Assembly (NCBI GenBank): GCA_002964805.2
Contig: PUDQ02000143.1
Location: 568,001-632,000, forward strand
DNA from: Trametes villosa
Lineage: Eukaryota; Basidiomycota; Agaricomycetes; Polyporales; Polyporaceae
Direction: 5' to 3'
DNA length: 64,000 bases
The notes beneath the pieces were generated by a model. That model was not told the origin of the DNA. It did no database searches and saw nothing but the letters and a program-made list of their open reading frames with translations. Below are positions 44,831 to 57,621 of this stretch, one piece after another; the stretch's first letter is position 1; each line of letters begins with the position of its first letter. Both the position numbers and the translations under genes were made by a program.

Positions 44831-45649
44831 CTAGCTCCCCACCATGGTTTCAAGCGCGATCCGTAAGGGCGGTGCTAATTGGAGCGATGCGAATTTGCGA
44901 ATGACCGGAGGGTGGCACTGCTGCGCGGCCTCGGAGGCACGCGGGCGCCCACAACTAGCTCGCCATCAGGCATCAAGATCCCGCTCGCGCCTGGGCTTCC
45001 CACCGTCTGCAGAGACCGCGGGCCCATTTGTGGTGCCTTACGTCGCCGCGGGGCTTCGGCGGCGTCGCGTGTAGGGCATGTCGGACGTCGACTGTCAGGC
45101 TTGCGAAACGACTAGCCCCGAAAGTCTAGCTTGGACGCGTTATTAACAGCATGGGCGTGGTAGATCAGCACCGATGAGAGTTCCCTGCCTAGAGAACGCG
45201 TGGCGTGTGGTTCAAAACGTGATAACGGTCCACAAACAGCGCCCACCTGTCTTCGCGATGCCCCGGGCGCGCGGGGGATGATGATGCTTGGAAGCAATGC
45301 AGTATCCGGCGTGGGGGCACTCCGCCCCGCGGCTTCTCGCGCCGGCGGCGGGAAGGTGGACTGTGTCTCGAAGCAAGCGATCGGCGCCAGCTTCCCCGCC
45401 TCCTCGGCTAGCGGATTGCGCTATCGAAAGGCATCGAAGCACCTTTGCGGGGTAAACCGTCCCGGATTGACAAGCACCGTCCACCACGGGGCGCCGACCA
45501 CTGGCGATGAGCGACAAGATCGCCGACTGGTCCCCTCGAAGGGCATCAATGAGAGCCTACGGACCGCCGGTTTGCTCGTCGCTCGCGGCTCTGGGCTCGG
45601 CATGCCTCGAGGTGATACGCTAAGGCCAGGGCGCTCGTGAGGGGAGGGG

Positions 45650-45656
45650 TATAAAT
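45650..45656 (+). promoter_or_regulatory. TATA box of the gene at 45765
   Basis: TATAAAT about 110 nt upstream of the ATG, preceded by a G-rich run as in the other TATA promoters of this window. Confidence 0.6.
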
Positions 45657-45764
45657 GTTGGGCTGTTCCACCCACCTCTCGACCCGTTCCGGTCTGCACA
45701 CTATTGAGAATACGAGTCAGCAACAGGCTTCAAATCCTCTGGGCTATAACACTCGTACCGTGAC

Positions 45765-46686
45765 ATGCCTGGCACTAGCACGATTCAATCGGCCCTGTTC
45801 CTGCCAACCCCGAGGGACCTTCGCGCGGTGCGGCGCGTCCTGGCGCGCCTTGGCCTCCCCGCCGAGCTCATACTCCTGATCCTCAATCTCACCGCCTACG
45901 ACGCTGCGGTGTACGCCTCGCTCTTCGACGCGGGACCTAGAGGGCGACGCGGCTCAACTTGCCCCACAAGTAGTTCGCCCGTGATAAGGGTCAGCGCCTT
46001 GGAGGACTGTTTCCTGCTCCACGGCAGCTGCGCTGTTCGCCTTTGCCTACTCGCGCCCCCGCTGAAGCCTGCGGCACCTGGTGAGGTGTGGCGAGCTAAA
46101 GCCGTCGTTTGGAACATTACAAGTCACGACCAGGGTTGGGGTGGCGATCCCGGATGCCGAGGTACACGTACCGCGTCACTACTTGCTCACCTAGGCCGTC
46201 TCCGTCCAATGCTCACGTACCATCACGTACGCCCACCATACAGGCACTTTCAACGGTGCGCGGTCTTGGTACGAGGCTTCCATCCTCCGCCCAACTCCCG
46301 ACATCATGCCCGCGCGCGCGCTGGAGCCCCTCTGGAACGCGCTGGGAGGGCAACACTGCTCCCCAGAGTCCGCCTGCCACCTCCTCGCAGAGGTCGGATA
46401 CGCGCCCGTGACGCACCCCCAGGGCGAGAACGAATCCATGACGTGGCTCGTGCAAAACAACCGCGTCGCACAAAGAGACTTCGCCTCGTACCGCATCGAA
46501 TGGCGCGCCGGCCCATACCACGGTTCGGTGGAGGACGCGTGTCGGGAAGGATATGGTTCGGGTGCGGGATTCGTGGACGCCCTCCGACCAGGAGACGTCG
46601 TCGCGTTGTGGATGCGCGCGCAGAACCCTGGATGGATGAACGTCGTGCGGGAGGCATCCGTTAAGGTCTTGTACGATGTATATTGA
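45765..46686 (+). CDS. Conserved basidiomycete protein of unknown function
   Basis: Two exons, 45765-46161 and 46244-46686, give 279 aa. The first half has LGLPAELILLILNLTAYDAA, an F-box-like hydrophobic opening. It is followed by a beta-rich stretch ending VWNITSHDQGWGG. The second half begins TFNGARSWYEASILRP and continues MTWLVQNNRVAQRDFASYRI, then DALRPGDVVALWMRAQNPGW and SVKVLYDVY. I recall this two-part layout from many uncharacterised basidiomycete proteins, but know no tested function. The paired Trp-rich motifs suggest a jelly-roll-like fold; that is inference. Intron phase and the normal stop support an intact gene. Confidence 0.75.
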
Positions 46687-47584
46687 GGCTTCTCGCCTCC
46701 TGTCGCTGTGAGTCTGCTCGTTGTATGACTCTGCGAATCTGGTTAGAGTGTTAGGGACGAAAAGAATCAGCTCTGAAATCTGTTTGAACGACGTAGGAGA
46801 CAATGCAATGCAACCCCGGAGCGAATTCGCGTATAGGCCGTCTAGATTCCACTTCGATACCTCGTAGGAGTGAGTGAGCCATGGTAGCCACACTACGAAC
46901 ATAGCACCCCTCGGACCTGCTTCTCTGAGGGTTGAAGACAGTCAAAACCGGCCAGATTGACGTTCAAAGAGCGCATATATGGCCACGCGAGGCACTTTTT
47001 CAACGTTCAGTCTTGAACCGAGGCCGGTCACGGTGGTGGCGGCTGGTGGCGGACCCGCTGTTGAAGTGGTACTTAGGCCTCGCGTGACTTTCACGCTGAG
47101 TCAAATTAGTGGTGATCTGAAGGGTAGCAATCCCTCTCTTCTTAGTTCCACGACAGCAGAGATCCTAGCATGAAAGTTGTTAACTTGACCTCGCCACCGA
47201 GAGTGTGCATATGGCATACCTTGAAGTAAGCGCGTCTCTGTTGTCTATCTGAGCCTTGTTATTCATGCAGCACGCGGCCATTGTTTAAAAACCAGAAGGA
47301 GAAAGCTAGAGAGATTTGGAGCGCATACAGTAACCTCGCGAGGATGCGGAGGGTGGCAGGATGATGGTCAGGAGCATGGTGCGCTACATCCTGGTAAGCG
47401 CCCTTGCTGGTGTTGATCCTCACTCGGCACTTTCCGGGTGGCCTTTTGCACTTCCAGGAAGCTGGTGTGTATACGTCTATCATACCACACAGAAACGGGA
47501 CATCTACGTGTACAGCCTGTCAGAGATACATACAGCCCTGCGGGCCTCAATATATAACGTCCCATCCTTGGCTTCACCACAAGC
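46687..47584. other. Convergent intergenic region
   Basis: About 900 nt between the gene at 45765 (+) and family member b (-). A 64-codon ATG frame at 46979-47173 has no recognisable features and is not called. Otherwise nothing was seen. Confidence 0.5.
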
Positions 47585-50583
47585 CTACACGGTCGAAGAA
47601 GCACGCTCCTCCATCTCCGCGATTGGCGGGTCGTCCTTGTGCGGGAAGACGCCATGCTTGAGGAACTGCACGACCCACCTCGCCTTCTCGGAGATGCGAC
47701 GAGCATGGACGGACCCATCCCCGTCGCTCCCCTCCTCGTTCTTGTTCTTCCATGGGAACAGCCGCTCGCCCCACGCGCGCAGACGGTCCATGAAGTTACG
47801 CTCGCCGCTCTCCCAGCCGGTGTAGATGCACCAGACGACGAGGATGGCGATGGCGATCCAGACGACGGAGAAGATGGACAGCCCGACCTTGTCCGGCGTG
47901 CCAAAGCAGTCGAACGAGAACGCAAGAAGGAAGGTCACCATCCTGTCGAGCAGGTCAGCCTCCAGCCGCATATGTAGATTGATACAGGATGACGGCTCAC
48001 CCCCACATGAGCAGCGCGTACGGCAGGCTGTAGATGATCGCGAGCGTCTCGAGACCGAGCGCCTCGTGTTTGCGACTCGAGAGGTAATTCACGGCCTCCT
48101 CCGCGGTGTCCCTCGACTTGACGCGATGTTGGCGGATCAGCAGCAGGCCGAGCAGGATGCTCCCCACGCTCGCGACGATCGAGAGGTTGCTGCTGATCTG
48201 CGCCGCCGAGAGCTGGTCGTTCTCGCTGTCCACGCTTGGAATCGCGAGGAACGCGACATTCGCGTTGAGCAGCACCGTCGCCTACACCGCACCGTCGGGT
48301 CAGCCGTCATTAGAAAATCGGTAGTGGGTACGCACGTAGAGGACAAACTCCTGCCATTCGTTCAGCAGCTTGCTCATGAACGACTGCCAGGGCAAATGGG
48401 CGATGACGCCGTCGATCCAGATCTTCTCGAGTCCCTTCAGGTGCACGATCGGGGCGTCCCAGAAGAGGGGCGACAGGATTTTGATGAGCAGAGTCCCGGA
48501 ATGCTTCTCGGTTGTATATACGCTCCGATGACGGCCTAATCGCGCATGGGGCTGCCCGTGCATGTTCAAGAAGCGCTGATGAACTGAGGTCTTGTCAGCA
48601 TAGGCATGGAAAATTAGAGGAAGTAGCCTACGGAAGAGGTTCATCACACGAGCTATACGTTATGTGAGGTATGAGTGCAGTTCCAGAGTACGGGCGGATG
48701 CTGAGCTCACCCATGGCCACCGTCGCGTAGTCCGTTGTGTGTACACCTAGGCATTATTGAAACCAGTTAGCTGAGCAGGCCATCATGCCAATCGGTCCGA
48801 TGCATACCTTTGGCAGACTTGACGAGTCCGAGCATTCGATGTGCCTCGTCCGCGCTGTAGGTGAGGGTGGTTGTCAAGGATGTGACAGCATCTGTTATTA
48901 CATCGTCAAGTATTCCATCAGCCGCTTTCGTTGAGAATCAGCATACCGATGCTTGCGAACGTCAGAAGGCCTGTCAATTCCGTGAAGTCCTCTTCCTGCA
49001 GTACGTGTTTATGAGGATACATCTCCCAATGAGACCTAAAGTACAGGTTAGCTGTATGGAATTTCATCGAGAGAGAGGAATGTACCAGTACGCCGATTCC
49101 ATCTCGTACTCTGTAACAGAGCTATCATGAGCGCAACGAAACCATGAGGCCTGACAATTGACACCTACTGAGGTCGGACAACGTCTTGATACCCGGTACT
49201 TCGTAACGGAGATCGGAGATCACATCCCACTCTCGTACCCAGAACACGGAGCGAGTTGCGTTGTCAACATAGTAGTAACACCAGTTATACCCACCGGACT
49301 CCACCCGATGTTCCAGGTACAGGATAAGTTCGTAATCAGCCGGTAAGACAAGTTGCTCGTCACGGACGATGTCGGCTAGCTTTTGCTCGAACGCGCCCAG
49401 AATCGCGGACATCATTGGATCGCGAACGTCGTTGTCGGTATAGATGCGCTGTGAGCGCAAGGTCACCACATAGCTGCGAGTATAACCAGTTCGGGCCAAC
49501 CTTCTCGGGATGATAGAAATACAGTTGGCCTTCGGGATGGGTATATGCTTCCCAGCCAAGGGGTATGCCTTCCCTAAAAACAACAATGTTCAGTCTGTGT
49601 CGCGTAAATGATGCCCCGGGTGCGAGCACTCACAGCGGGAAGGAGAGCGTAACAGGTTTGAGCTTCCAATCTCCTCCTACAGGTGTTCTAATCGGCCTTT
49701 AGGGTCAGTGATCTTGCATTTTAACGTCATATTCTCGTACGCACATTCTCGGACGGCCATCGTAACGAGGAACCACCATTAACGGCCACACCTCCTCTTC
49801 CTCCAGCCACGCTTGAGGTATGACCAGGAACGAATGGTTTGGTGAGGGAGGGTATGTCTCCGGGAGGGGTATCGCGACTGTATTCTGACTTGCGGTAGGC
49901 GTGACGAGCGTTGCATGCGGGAGGTTTATGTGTGAATGGAGGGGGGACGGGGAAGGGGCTCTGGATCTTGACCGAGAGGCTGCGCGAGGTGCCCGCGTTC
50001 GTGAGGACGCTCGCGAAGCGACACGAGAGATTCCACGCGCTGCAGCGTCCGTGGTCGGCTGTGCCTCTGGCCGGTGCGAGGTGTCTGGATGCCTCCGGTG
50101 GCCCCGCCCAGTGGTGCTCGTTGACTGCACGCTGATCGAGATGCCGGATTCCTTCGAGTTGTTTGGATGGGAGTAGGAGAACGGGCGTAGACGTTCATGC
50201 GAGTGTCCCGAAGGTCCAGGAACCGCCAGTGAGGTCACCATGGACGCAGGGCGAGGGGGGACATCTCCCGGCTGCAGGAACTGACCATCGTGTACGTGCT
50301 TTAGTTGCAGGTCGAGCGCAGAAAGTGGTCTCCGGCTCTCGCAAATAGTAGCGTATTGGTTTGGAGTGCCTGTGGGCTCACGCAGCACATAGTCTGAACG
50401 CGATGGGGGCCGTACCGCGTTGCTCCCGGGCGAATCGTCTCCTCCACGTCGTCTTTGCCGCAACAGGTGTCGTTTGAGTATGTGCCAGAGTTCCAGTATG
50501 TGGCTGAGGGTGCGTTGCGGACATCGAGCCAGAAAGTTTCGCAGAAGTAGCAGGATAGAACGTAAGGTCGTGAGAGATGTCAT
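47585..50583 (-). CDS. Unknown membrane protein family, member b (split WW-like module plus TM region)
   Basis: Twelve exons give 800 aa: 50583-49745, 49687-49634, 49573-49501, 49448-49165, 49121-49086, 49035-48947, 48891-48808, 48746-48711, 48652-48632, 48583-48336, 48281-48001, 47942-47585. A long disordered, Ser/Arg/Pro-rich region (about 1-275) has an early hydrophobic stretch at about residues 5-17. It leads to LGWEAYTHPEGQLYFYHPEK (about 302-321) and WCYYYVDNATRSVFW (about 377-391). Next come SAYWSHWEMYPHK, then ARVMNLFLHQRFLNMHGQ and HARLGRHR. Hydrophobic helices follow, LLNANVAFLAI, LSIVASVGSILLGLLLI, LAIIYSLPYALLMWG and FSVVWIAIAILVVWCIY, and a charged tail. Domain order is the same as in members a and c, and several intron positions correspond. 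Function unknown. No frame breaks are seen. Confidence 0.78.
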
Positions 50584-50921
50584 TACAGCATAAGCTCGTA
50601 GTTTCAGCAGTCAGAAGATAGCCTCGGATGCTGCGCCCGCATGAGTAGAGGTTGTGGTGAAGGTCAGAGCCGTGAGACTGCCATGAGGTTGAAGCCAGCA
50701 TGATGTATATGGGAGCGAGCGAACCACGAGCGTGCAGGAAGATTTGATGAATGCCAAGGATTTTGCGAAATATTCCGATCCAGCCGGACTCTCACGACTA
50801 TGCAGATACTAGAAGCGAGACACCTCTGATCAAGTTCTACTGTAATACGCGCAAGGGCCGTAGAGTAACTATCACATAACTCCACACATACAGAAGGGAA
50901 GACGGAGGGAGAGTGGGCTGC
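50584..50921. other. Intergenic region
   Basis: About 340 nt between the start of family member b and the 3' end of the NDUFAF2-like gene, both minus strand. No recognised feature. Confidence 0.6.
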
Positions 50922-51683
50922 TCAGCCTCCGCGCTGCACAGAAGCGCGGGGCTGCCAGCTGTGAGGTTCATCCGGAGGTGGTTTCTTCCACGGAGAGCGC
51001 TGTTCTACTGGTGGCTGAGGCGCTTTAGCTGGCGGCGTAGCGGCCTCAGGCGGGTCTAGAGTAGTCGCCGGGGCGCCCTCGTCCTTGGGAGCTTCGCTGC
51101 TTCGTAGGGGTACCGTAGGTGCTTGTAGATGAGGCGCAACGTGTTCGGATGCTGCGATTCTCGCTGCCTCTTCTCGGTCTCGGGCTGCTATTAACGCGGC
51201 ATTGTAGAGCACGCGACGTTGACGTTCTAAGTCAGCTTGCAGCTCCTGTATGTGCAATGAGCTATGTTTATAACTGACAGTCTTGCACGCATGGCTTACC
51301 TCCACGGTCGGCGGATGAGGCCGTGTGTGGGTGAGCCAGGCCGTCCACTGAACTGGAGAAAGTTTAGCACGTTAACACAACGAGATGGACACGCTCGTAC
51401 CTGCCAATCTCTTCTGTCCTCCAACATAAGACCACATATCTCGCCCGTGAGCGTACTTCACGACGCGCTTCGTTCGCCGCGGATCTAGGTTCGCAACAAG
51501 GTCAGCTTCGGGTCACAATACCGTACATTACTCATGGGACGTACCATCGTAAATCCCAGGATACTCGAAGAACTGGTTCCCTGCGGTATGGTCGGGCTGC
51601 CGCGCGAAGGGACGGAATGCGCCCAGGCGTACCTTCCAGATCTCTGCCCACAAAGCCTCTCTAGCATTCAGAACCCCTCGCAT
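50922..51683 (-). CDS. NDUFAF2: Complex I assembly factor, NDUFAF2 / B17.2L (mimitin) family
   Basis: Four exons, 51683-51545, 51484-51401, 51352-51300 and 51245-50922, give 199 aa. Mitochondrial protein that helps assemble NADH:ubiquinone oxidoreductase. The family core is visible: NQFFEYPGIYDDPRRTKRVV, then DMWSYVGGQKRLAVQWTAWL, then THTRPHPPTVEELQ and an R/Q/Y helix (LERQRRVLYNAALIAARD). The Pro-rich C-terminal tail (from about residue 125) is low complexity and less conserved in the family. The start at 51683 gives MRGVLNAREALWAEIWKVR, which fits the usual short N-terminal helix. B17.2 (NDUFA12) itself is the alternative; the long tail favours the assembly-factor branch. Confidence 0.82.
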
Positions 51684-52093
51684 AAGCCGTGCGCTCTGTG
51701 CATCCCGTGTCTCAACAGTTCATGGCAAGACCTACAGGGTTTCGCAGTTTCCGGAACAGTCGGGCTATGAAAGACATGATAGTGGTTGGTGTTCAAGTGG
51801 CGGGACTTGCCAACATTAATTGAGTCAATAGGTATAAGCGGCGTATTTGCACACGGTTATAACTGCGTTGCAAGTGAGTTGTAAGCTGGGCTTGATAGCG
51901 CCTTCACAAATCGATAAGTGTGACGCTTACCAGGGTAATGAGGTGCGCTTTACCTGATAGTCAGTATCAGTAAGTCTCTGTTAGTCGCTCTACTAAGCAC
52001 TACCAAAGCATACACGACGCGCGTCGCGCGACGCGTAATCTCGTTCTCAGCCACCAACCTCCATCTCCCACATTCCCCTCCTGCGTATACACT
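51684..52093. other. Divergent intergenic region
   Basis: About 410 nt shared promoter region between the NDUFAF2-like gene (-) and RPN3 (+). No recognised coding feature. Confidence 0.6.
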
Positions 52094-54244
52094 ATGGCCG
52101 ACGTCGAGATGAAGCCAGTCGACGACAAGAAGGAGGAGAAGCCCACGGAAGAGGAGAAGAAACCCGTTCCGCTCACGCCCACCGCCGAAATCAAGGCGAA
52201 CATTGCGCTCATCGAACGAGCGGTCGCGACACTCGAGCCCCGCTTCACGCACCGCGTTCTCAGGTCTTTAACTCACCTGAGGAAGCGTCTGGACGACAAG
52301 ATCCTACGGGATGCTATACACGAGACGTACACCCCCGGTATGTGCCTGCAGCATCGCGGTCTGCGCATGCCTTTACGCGGGCCCAACTTATCGTTTTGAA
52401 CGCGTAGATGCACCGGCCCGGAAAGCACTCCTTTCATGGCTACCAGAAGCCTCTACTGAGCAGTCTATGGAAGTTGACTCTCAGCCGTCAAAGCAGCCTC
52501 AGGCGGAGCCCGTCCCCGAAGCCGAAATCTACTTCCGCCTGCTCATCATCCACCATCTCCTCAAGTCCCCGCCCGCCTACCCCAAGGCACTCAAGCTTGC
52601 CCATGATACCATCGAGAAGATGCAGGCGTTGAATCGCCGGAGCATGGACCCCATCGCTGCGAAGGTCTGGTACGCAGTGGAGCGCGTTTACGAGCTTTCT
52701 AGCGACCTTGCAGACGCACGACCGTGAGTACTGTCACCTATGCTCTCAAACGCGACCTGTGTAGGCGAACCCCGTGCTCCTTGGTCTGCGTTCGAAACAC
52801 GCCGGTCTTTGGGTGGAGTGCGGCATGTGTGGCTGTGGCCGACTGTCCCTGACGCTGTCTGAGTAACTTCAAGCGCTGACTTCAGGGCAATGGGCTTCCG
52901 GCTCGGATGGCTGTGGATCCGTGTGCGGTCGTCATTCCTTCGTTTGTGGTGGGCGCTATGGGCGCATAAACCACTTCACTTCTTCGTGACTTTACTCGGC
53001 GTCGTACGTCAAGCGCTCTTCGAGGCGCGCGCCTTGGTGTCGGAGCGCCCTTGTCATCCGGATTTCTGTTTACCATCTTCACCTGCGTGATCTTCCGGCT
53101 CAACTCGACTGACGCGTTCCCTCGGCAGACACTTCCTTGCGGCGCAGCGCACTGCAGCCCTGCGGCACGACGACGAGACGGAGGCGTCTCTCATCAACCG
53201 GATCCTGCGCAGCTACCTGCAGTACAACCTGTACGACCAAGCGGACAAGCTCGTCTCGAAGACCACCTTCCCCAGCGCGGCAGGAAACCCCCAGCATGCG
53301 CGGTACCACTACTACCTTGGCCGCATCAAGGCTGTGCAGCTCAACTACACCGCCGCGCACACGAACCTGCAGCAGGCCATCCGACGCGCACCACCCGCCA
53401 AGACGGCGCCTGGGTTCTACCAGGCGGTCCACAAGCTGACTATTGTGGTCGAGCTTCTCATGGGCGACATCCCCGAGCGGAGTCTGTTCAGACACCCCGT
53501 GCTCGAGAAGGCCCTTGCAGGGTACTTCGAGATTGTCAAGGGTAAACCGCTCTCGCACGATCTTCACGGCCTGCGCTAACCTTGGCGCACAGCCGTTCGC
53601 AACGGATCCCTGTCGCAGTTCCAGAACACGCTGTCAAAGTACACCGCGGCGTTTGAGGCGGACAAGACGTATACGTTGATCGTCCGGCTGCGGCAGAACG
53701 TGATCAAGACGGGCATCCGTCGGCTCTCGCTCTCTTACGCGCGCATCTCGCTGCGCGACATCTGCGTGAAGCTCCACCTCGACTCGGAGGAGGACGCGGA
53801 GTACATCGTAGGCAAGGCGATCCGCGACGGCGTCATCGACGGCCGCATCGTGCACGAGAAGGGCTGGATGGAGTGCGGCGGGCAGAAGAGTGGGTACGGG
53901 CCCGAAGTCAGCGACGTGTTCTCGCGCCGCATCGCCTACTGCCTCGAGCTCCACAACCAGAGCGTGAAGGTGCGTCTTATTCCTTTATGCGAGTGCGCGC
54001 GCGCAGGGGATGGGCGGCGCATGTCGCTCATCTCCGCGCTCCTCTGGAGTGACTTCGGTGAAAATTTCATGTGCTGACGGATCGTCTTTGTCCCGGGCAG
54101 GCGATGCGGTACCCCTTGAACGCGCACAGGAAGGAGCTTGCGGCGGCCGAAGGGGCCCGCGAGCGCGAGAAGGAGCTCGCAAAGGAGATCCAGGAGGGCG
54201 GCGACCTCGACGATGAGGGCCCCGACCTGGGTGAAGGTTTCTAG
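52094..54244 (+). CDS. RPN3: 26S proteasome lid subunit Rpn3 (PSMD3)
   Basis: Five exons, 52094-52337, 52408-52723, 53129-53541, 53593-53969 and 54101-54244, give 497 aa. Non-ATPase PCI subunit of the 19S lid. It has an acidic/basic N-terminus and a helical-repeat body with LLSWLPEAS, FLAAQRTAALRHDDE and LRSYLQYNLYDQADKLVSK. HARYHYYLGRIKAVQLNYTA and GFYQAVHKLTIVVELLMGDI follow. The PCI winged helix is TGIRRLSLSYARISLRDICV with DGVIDGRIVH. The charged C-terminus ends in EGGDLDDEGPDLGEGF. Length and order are normal. Intron 2 (52724-53128) is about 405 nt, far longer than its neighbours, but the splice joins in frame at ADARPHFLAAQ. Confidence 0.95.
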
Positions 54245-57200
54245 CCGCCTTCCCTGCCACTGTGACTGTGGATGTGTACGGATGCGCCCGTAATGCCACG
54301 TATGCGCTGTGCGATATAGTTTCAGCCGCTATGCATGAATGTTTTGACGCTGCAGCTCGAAGCTCTGTTTCCGAGGAGAGCCTACAGGTGTGGGACTTAG
54401 GACCACTTTAAAGGTATTAGGAAGGGCGGCTGAACAGATGCTTGGCCACATTCACTGGCATCGCCCTAGGACGCTACCACGACCGCAAAATTGGATCCTC
54501 TTTCCGATGACTGCGCGTACCGCCCAAGGGTGAGTGACTCCCATAGCCTCTGGCTGGGCTGAAGGATTCTAGCTTTTCCAAGGCGCCATCTGCCATGGCC
54601 ATGGGACACCCTTTGGCATATATGGATGTGTTCCTATCACTGATACGTTCAATTAGACGTTGTGTTTCAATTGTAACGTGACGACCAGCGACTCGGGCGA
54701 TGTGGCAACAAGTTCAGGCGCAGTACTCCGGCTCCAGGCAAGGGTCCAAGTACACTCGTACTTGCACGAGTGTCGGTTCGTTCCACTTCCCCTTGGTGCC
54801 CAGTCGCTGGTGGTAATAGTCAGGTCACTTGATGAGGGAATGAGTAGGTACCACACTGTGGGATTCACGGTATGTCGGCTCACAACCGTCGTACAGAAGT
54901 ACCAGAGCAGTCGGTATGGTAGTAGCGCCGACCCGGGGCCTACTGTACGGCGCAGCGATGCAGGCCTTGAACTCAGAACCTCAGAAGCCCCACCAGTGAC
55001 CACTTATGTGGGCCCTTTGATGTTCGACAGGGGCCGCTACACGGCTGTGCGGGTGGGACCCAAGCCTGAGCCTTGAGGATGCTCACGGGTGGTGCGTTGG
55101 CGAAGCTCAGAGTGACATTGAAGGACGTGAGACTACCCTCCCAGAAGATGGTAGCACCGCCGTCGATTGCGCGACCCCGGATCGTGCGCCCAAAGTCGGA
55201 GATTAACAGGCTACTATAGAAGATGTGGAGGGCGAACCGCGCAGCTACCGCTCACGACTACCTTCTGACCTATCTTAGACGAGGTCCCAGCAAACGCTGT
55301 AAGGATAGGCATCTTCTGTCATAGCCGTACATGAACGTCTGAACAGCTTTCGACCGCAATGTGCAGGACGATGGACAAATGTAGCCCGTCCCATCTCAAC
55401 AGAGGATGTTATGGAAGAAGAAGTGCCTCTTAACGCGCGGTTTCGACAGCGTCAACACGTACCGTAGAACTCATCTGAGCAGCGCCGTATATGACGCGGC
55501 CACTTCTGTGAATAGCGAAAGCGTGTATGCACAGGCACAAACCATAGTACCATACTGACTGGCAGAGTATCCGGTATTACAGAGGGCCCATCTTCGCCGC
55601 GGGCCGGAGTAGCTTCGATGTGTGCGGGAAGGTAAGAAGCCGCGATCAAGTGTCCATGTACGATTACAGCCCCACAGGTAGGTCCACACTCGCGTCAACT
55701 CCAGCCCCGAGAACTTAGAAAGTACAGCGGCAGCAAACAGAGGAGCAATATCGGGTGGCCGAGCACAGCAACGATCGGACATCCCTAGAACGATCTCGAC
55801 GAGCAGAGCACTCCAGCCTTAGGGCGAGAACTGCTGTCAGCTAGTACTCAGATCGGAAGGTTTGAACGTTGAATCTGCAGGTCAAGAGCGGCCCGGCTAA
55901 ACGCTGTGAGAAATGCTGAGTTGCCAGTTTCTAGAGCGAGTCGAGTATCTTCCTAGACCACATAGTATCCGTACATCGCGGGCATATCTTTCAGTAACCT
56001 TATATCCACCCGGTATTCTTCGTTAAATCCGATATGGGCGCAGAGCAGTGATCCAAGCTATCCAGACGAGACCCTATGTGTCGCTGCGGGATAAGTTAGA
56101 ACAACGGGTGTCACATGGAGCTAAGGGGCGCTGTAACTCACATAGCCAGGACCAAGGCTTCGCGGACTTAACGCGGGCGACCGGTCTTCTTTGACCCGGC
56201 GGAAGCCGTTTGTACAGATTGACCACGAGGAGTGAAATCGTCGTCGTCGTCCTCATCTTCTTGGCTATACGGAGAGGTGGTCAATTCAAGACGTCGAGAG
56301 GTCATGCACATGCGGCATATTGCTCGCGATAGAGTCACGGGGAGTGACGACCAGGGAAAAAGGTACCGTACCTCAGGGGTGTAGGCTCGGGGCTGTGCGA
56401 GTCGCGTTCAGCCGTCAAAAACAAGATCGGAGGATGTCGAGGTACTCACGGAGGTGCCGTAGACGTGCTAGAAGGCCCCGTCGCAGAGCCGGCCACGGGA
56501 TCGGTCCTGTCGGGCTGTCCAGCCTCGGTAACCCTACATATCCGACACAGCCGTACGTCTGTCAGTTTTCGCCTCGACGGTGACCAGTGGCCAATGCTGG
56601 GTGGGATGAGAAAACAGACATCCGCCTCACCTCGCTTCGGCTTCGACGTGAGCAGCGCGGTCTGGTGTAGGGTCGGACATCGGTGTGTACCTCGCTGGAG
56701 CTGCGCAAGAGGCGGTGGGTAGCGAAGCCTAAGTTATCGGATCCGTGGGTTCAGCGCTATCTCAGCGGATATCCCAGCTCCAAGCAAAGTTGTAGACTCT
56801 AAGTACTAGTAACTGCCTGATGCATCGATGGCGTCAACTTTATTCATGCGCGCTGCTTGTGCGCATCCGGGTCCGAGAGCCGGGTACAGCAGTAATGTGA
56901 TGAAGCAGTGAAGACGAAAAGCCCCAACATGACACACAAGAATGGTGTCGCCTTGACATCTTTGCATGCTTTGGGGGAGCACTACGCTGACAACTTGAAC
57001 ATCGCTAGAAAGTACGTGTCAAAAGGAAGGGAGGCACTGTTGCACCGGCCCTCTCGCCTTGCCGACATTCGTACATCGGAGTTAAAATCGGCCACAGGGG
57101 GCAGTGTTTCTGAGCTTGAAATGAATAAGCTGCTGTGACCCACGTCACGGTCCTAACAGAAGCAATATTAGTTTCCAGCAGGCGGCTGTGAGGCAGATGC

Positions 57201-57621
57201 CAGAATAAGGCGATACAACTTCTTGCCGAACTCTCTGCGAACCGCCATGTACATCGCCTCGCGCCTCATGGACGCCGCTCCGAAGCGCAAAAGCGCAGGC
57301 GCGCAGAAGGCGGCAAGAAAGAACTGCGGATCTACCCGCCCCCTCCGAGCTCTTACTTAAAAACACCTGTTGTGCTCCCGAGACAAACGCACCCCAGCCG
57401 ATTGTCTCCATCCGCCCATCCGCCCATCCCTCTCCTCCCTCAATAGGACCAACCCATAATACCTGCCCCAAACGTACAGCGGAATAATACTGTATGGCCT
57501 CCTTAGCGACCGTCTCAGCGCCACGTTGACAGACGGATATATAAGAAACCTAAATCTCACTCATCCAACACCACCCCCGCCCTCGCAGAAACTCGCTCCT
57601 CTTCCAATCTTCCAAGCCCCG
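54245..57621. other. Gene-poor region
   Basis: About 3.4 kb with no gene recognised. A 139-codon plus-strand frame at 54660-55076 (also largely open on the other strand) has no domain. The composition is more AT-rich around 55200-56300. Decayed transposon or LTR sequence is possible, but no terminal repeats or conserved motifs were identified by eye. Confidence 0.45.
57536..57544 (+). promoter_or_regulatory. TATA box of family member c
   Basis: ATATATAAG about 80 nt upstream of the start codon at 57622. Confidence 0.65.

Larger units (their letters stand above)
44695..45764. other. Divergent intergenic region
   Basis: About 1.07 kb between the starts of the metacaspase (-) and the gene at 45765 (+). 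TATA boxes lie near each end. No gene was recognised in the middle, which is GC-rich. Confidence 0.55.

Noticed and set aside
44692..44853. Longer metacaspase N-terminus from the ATG at 44853
   Set aside because: The ATG lies upstream of the TATA box, and the added residues do not resemble a metacaspase prodomain.
46979..47173. 64-codon ATG frame
   Set aside because: Short, simple Val/Gly/Thr composition, no family and no context.
54660..55076. 139-codon plus-strand frame, mirrored by a minus-strand frame
   Set aside because: No domain, no supporting promoter or introns, and open on both strands; left as intergenic.
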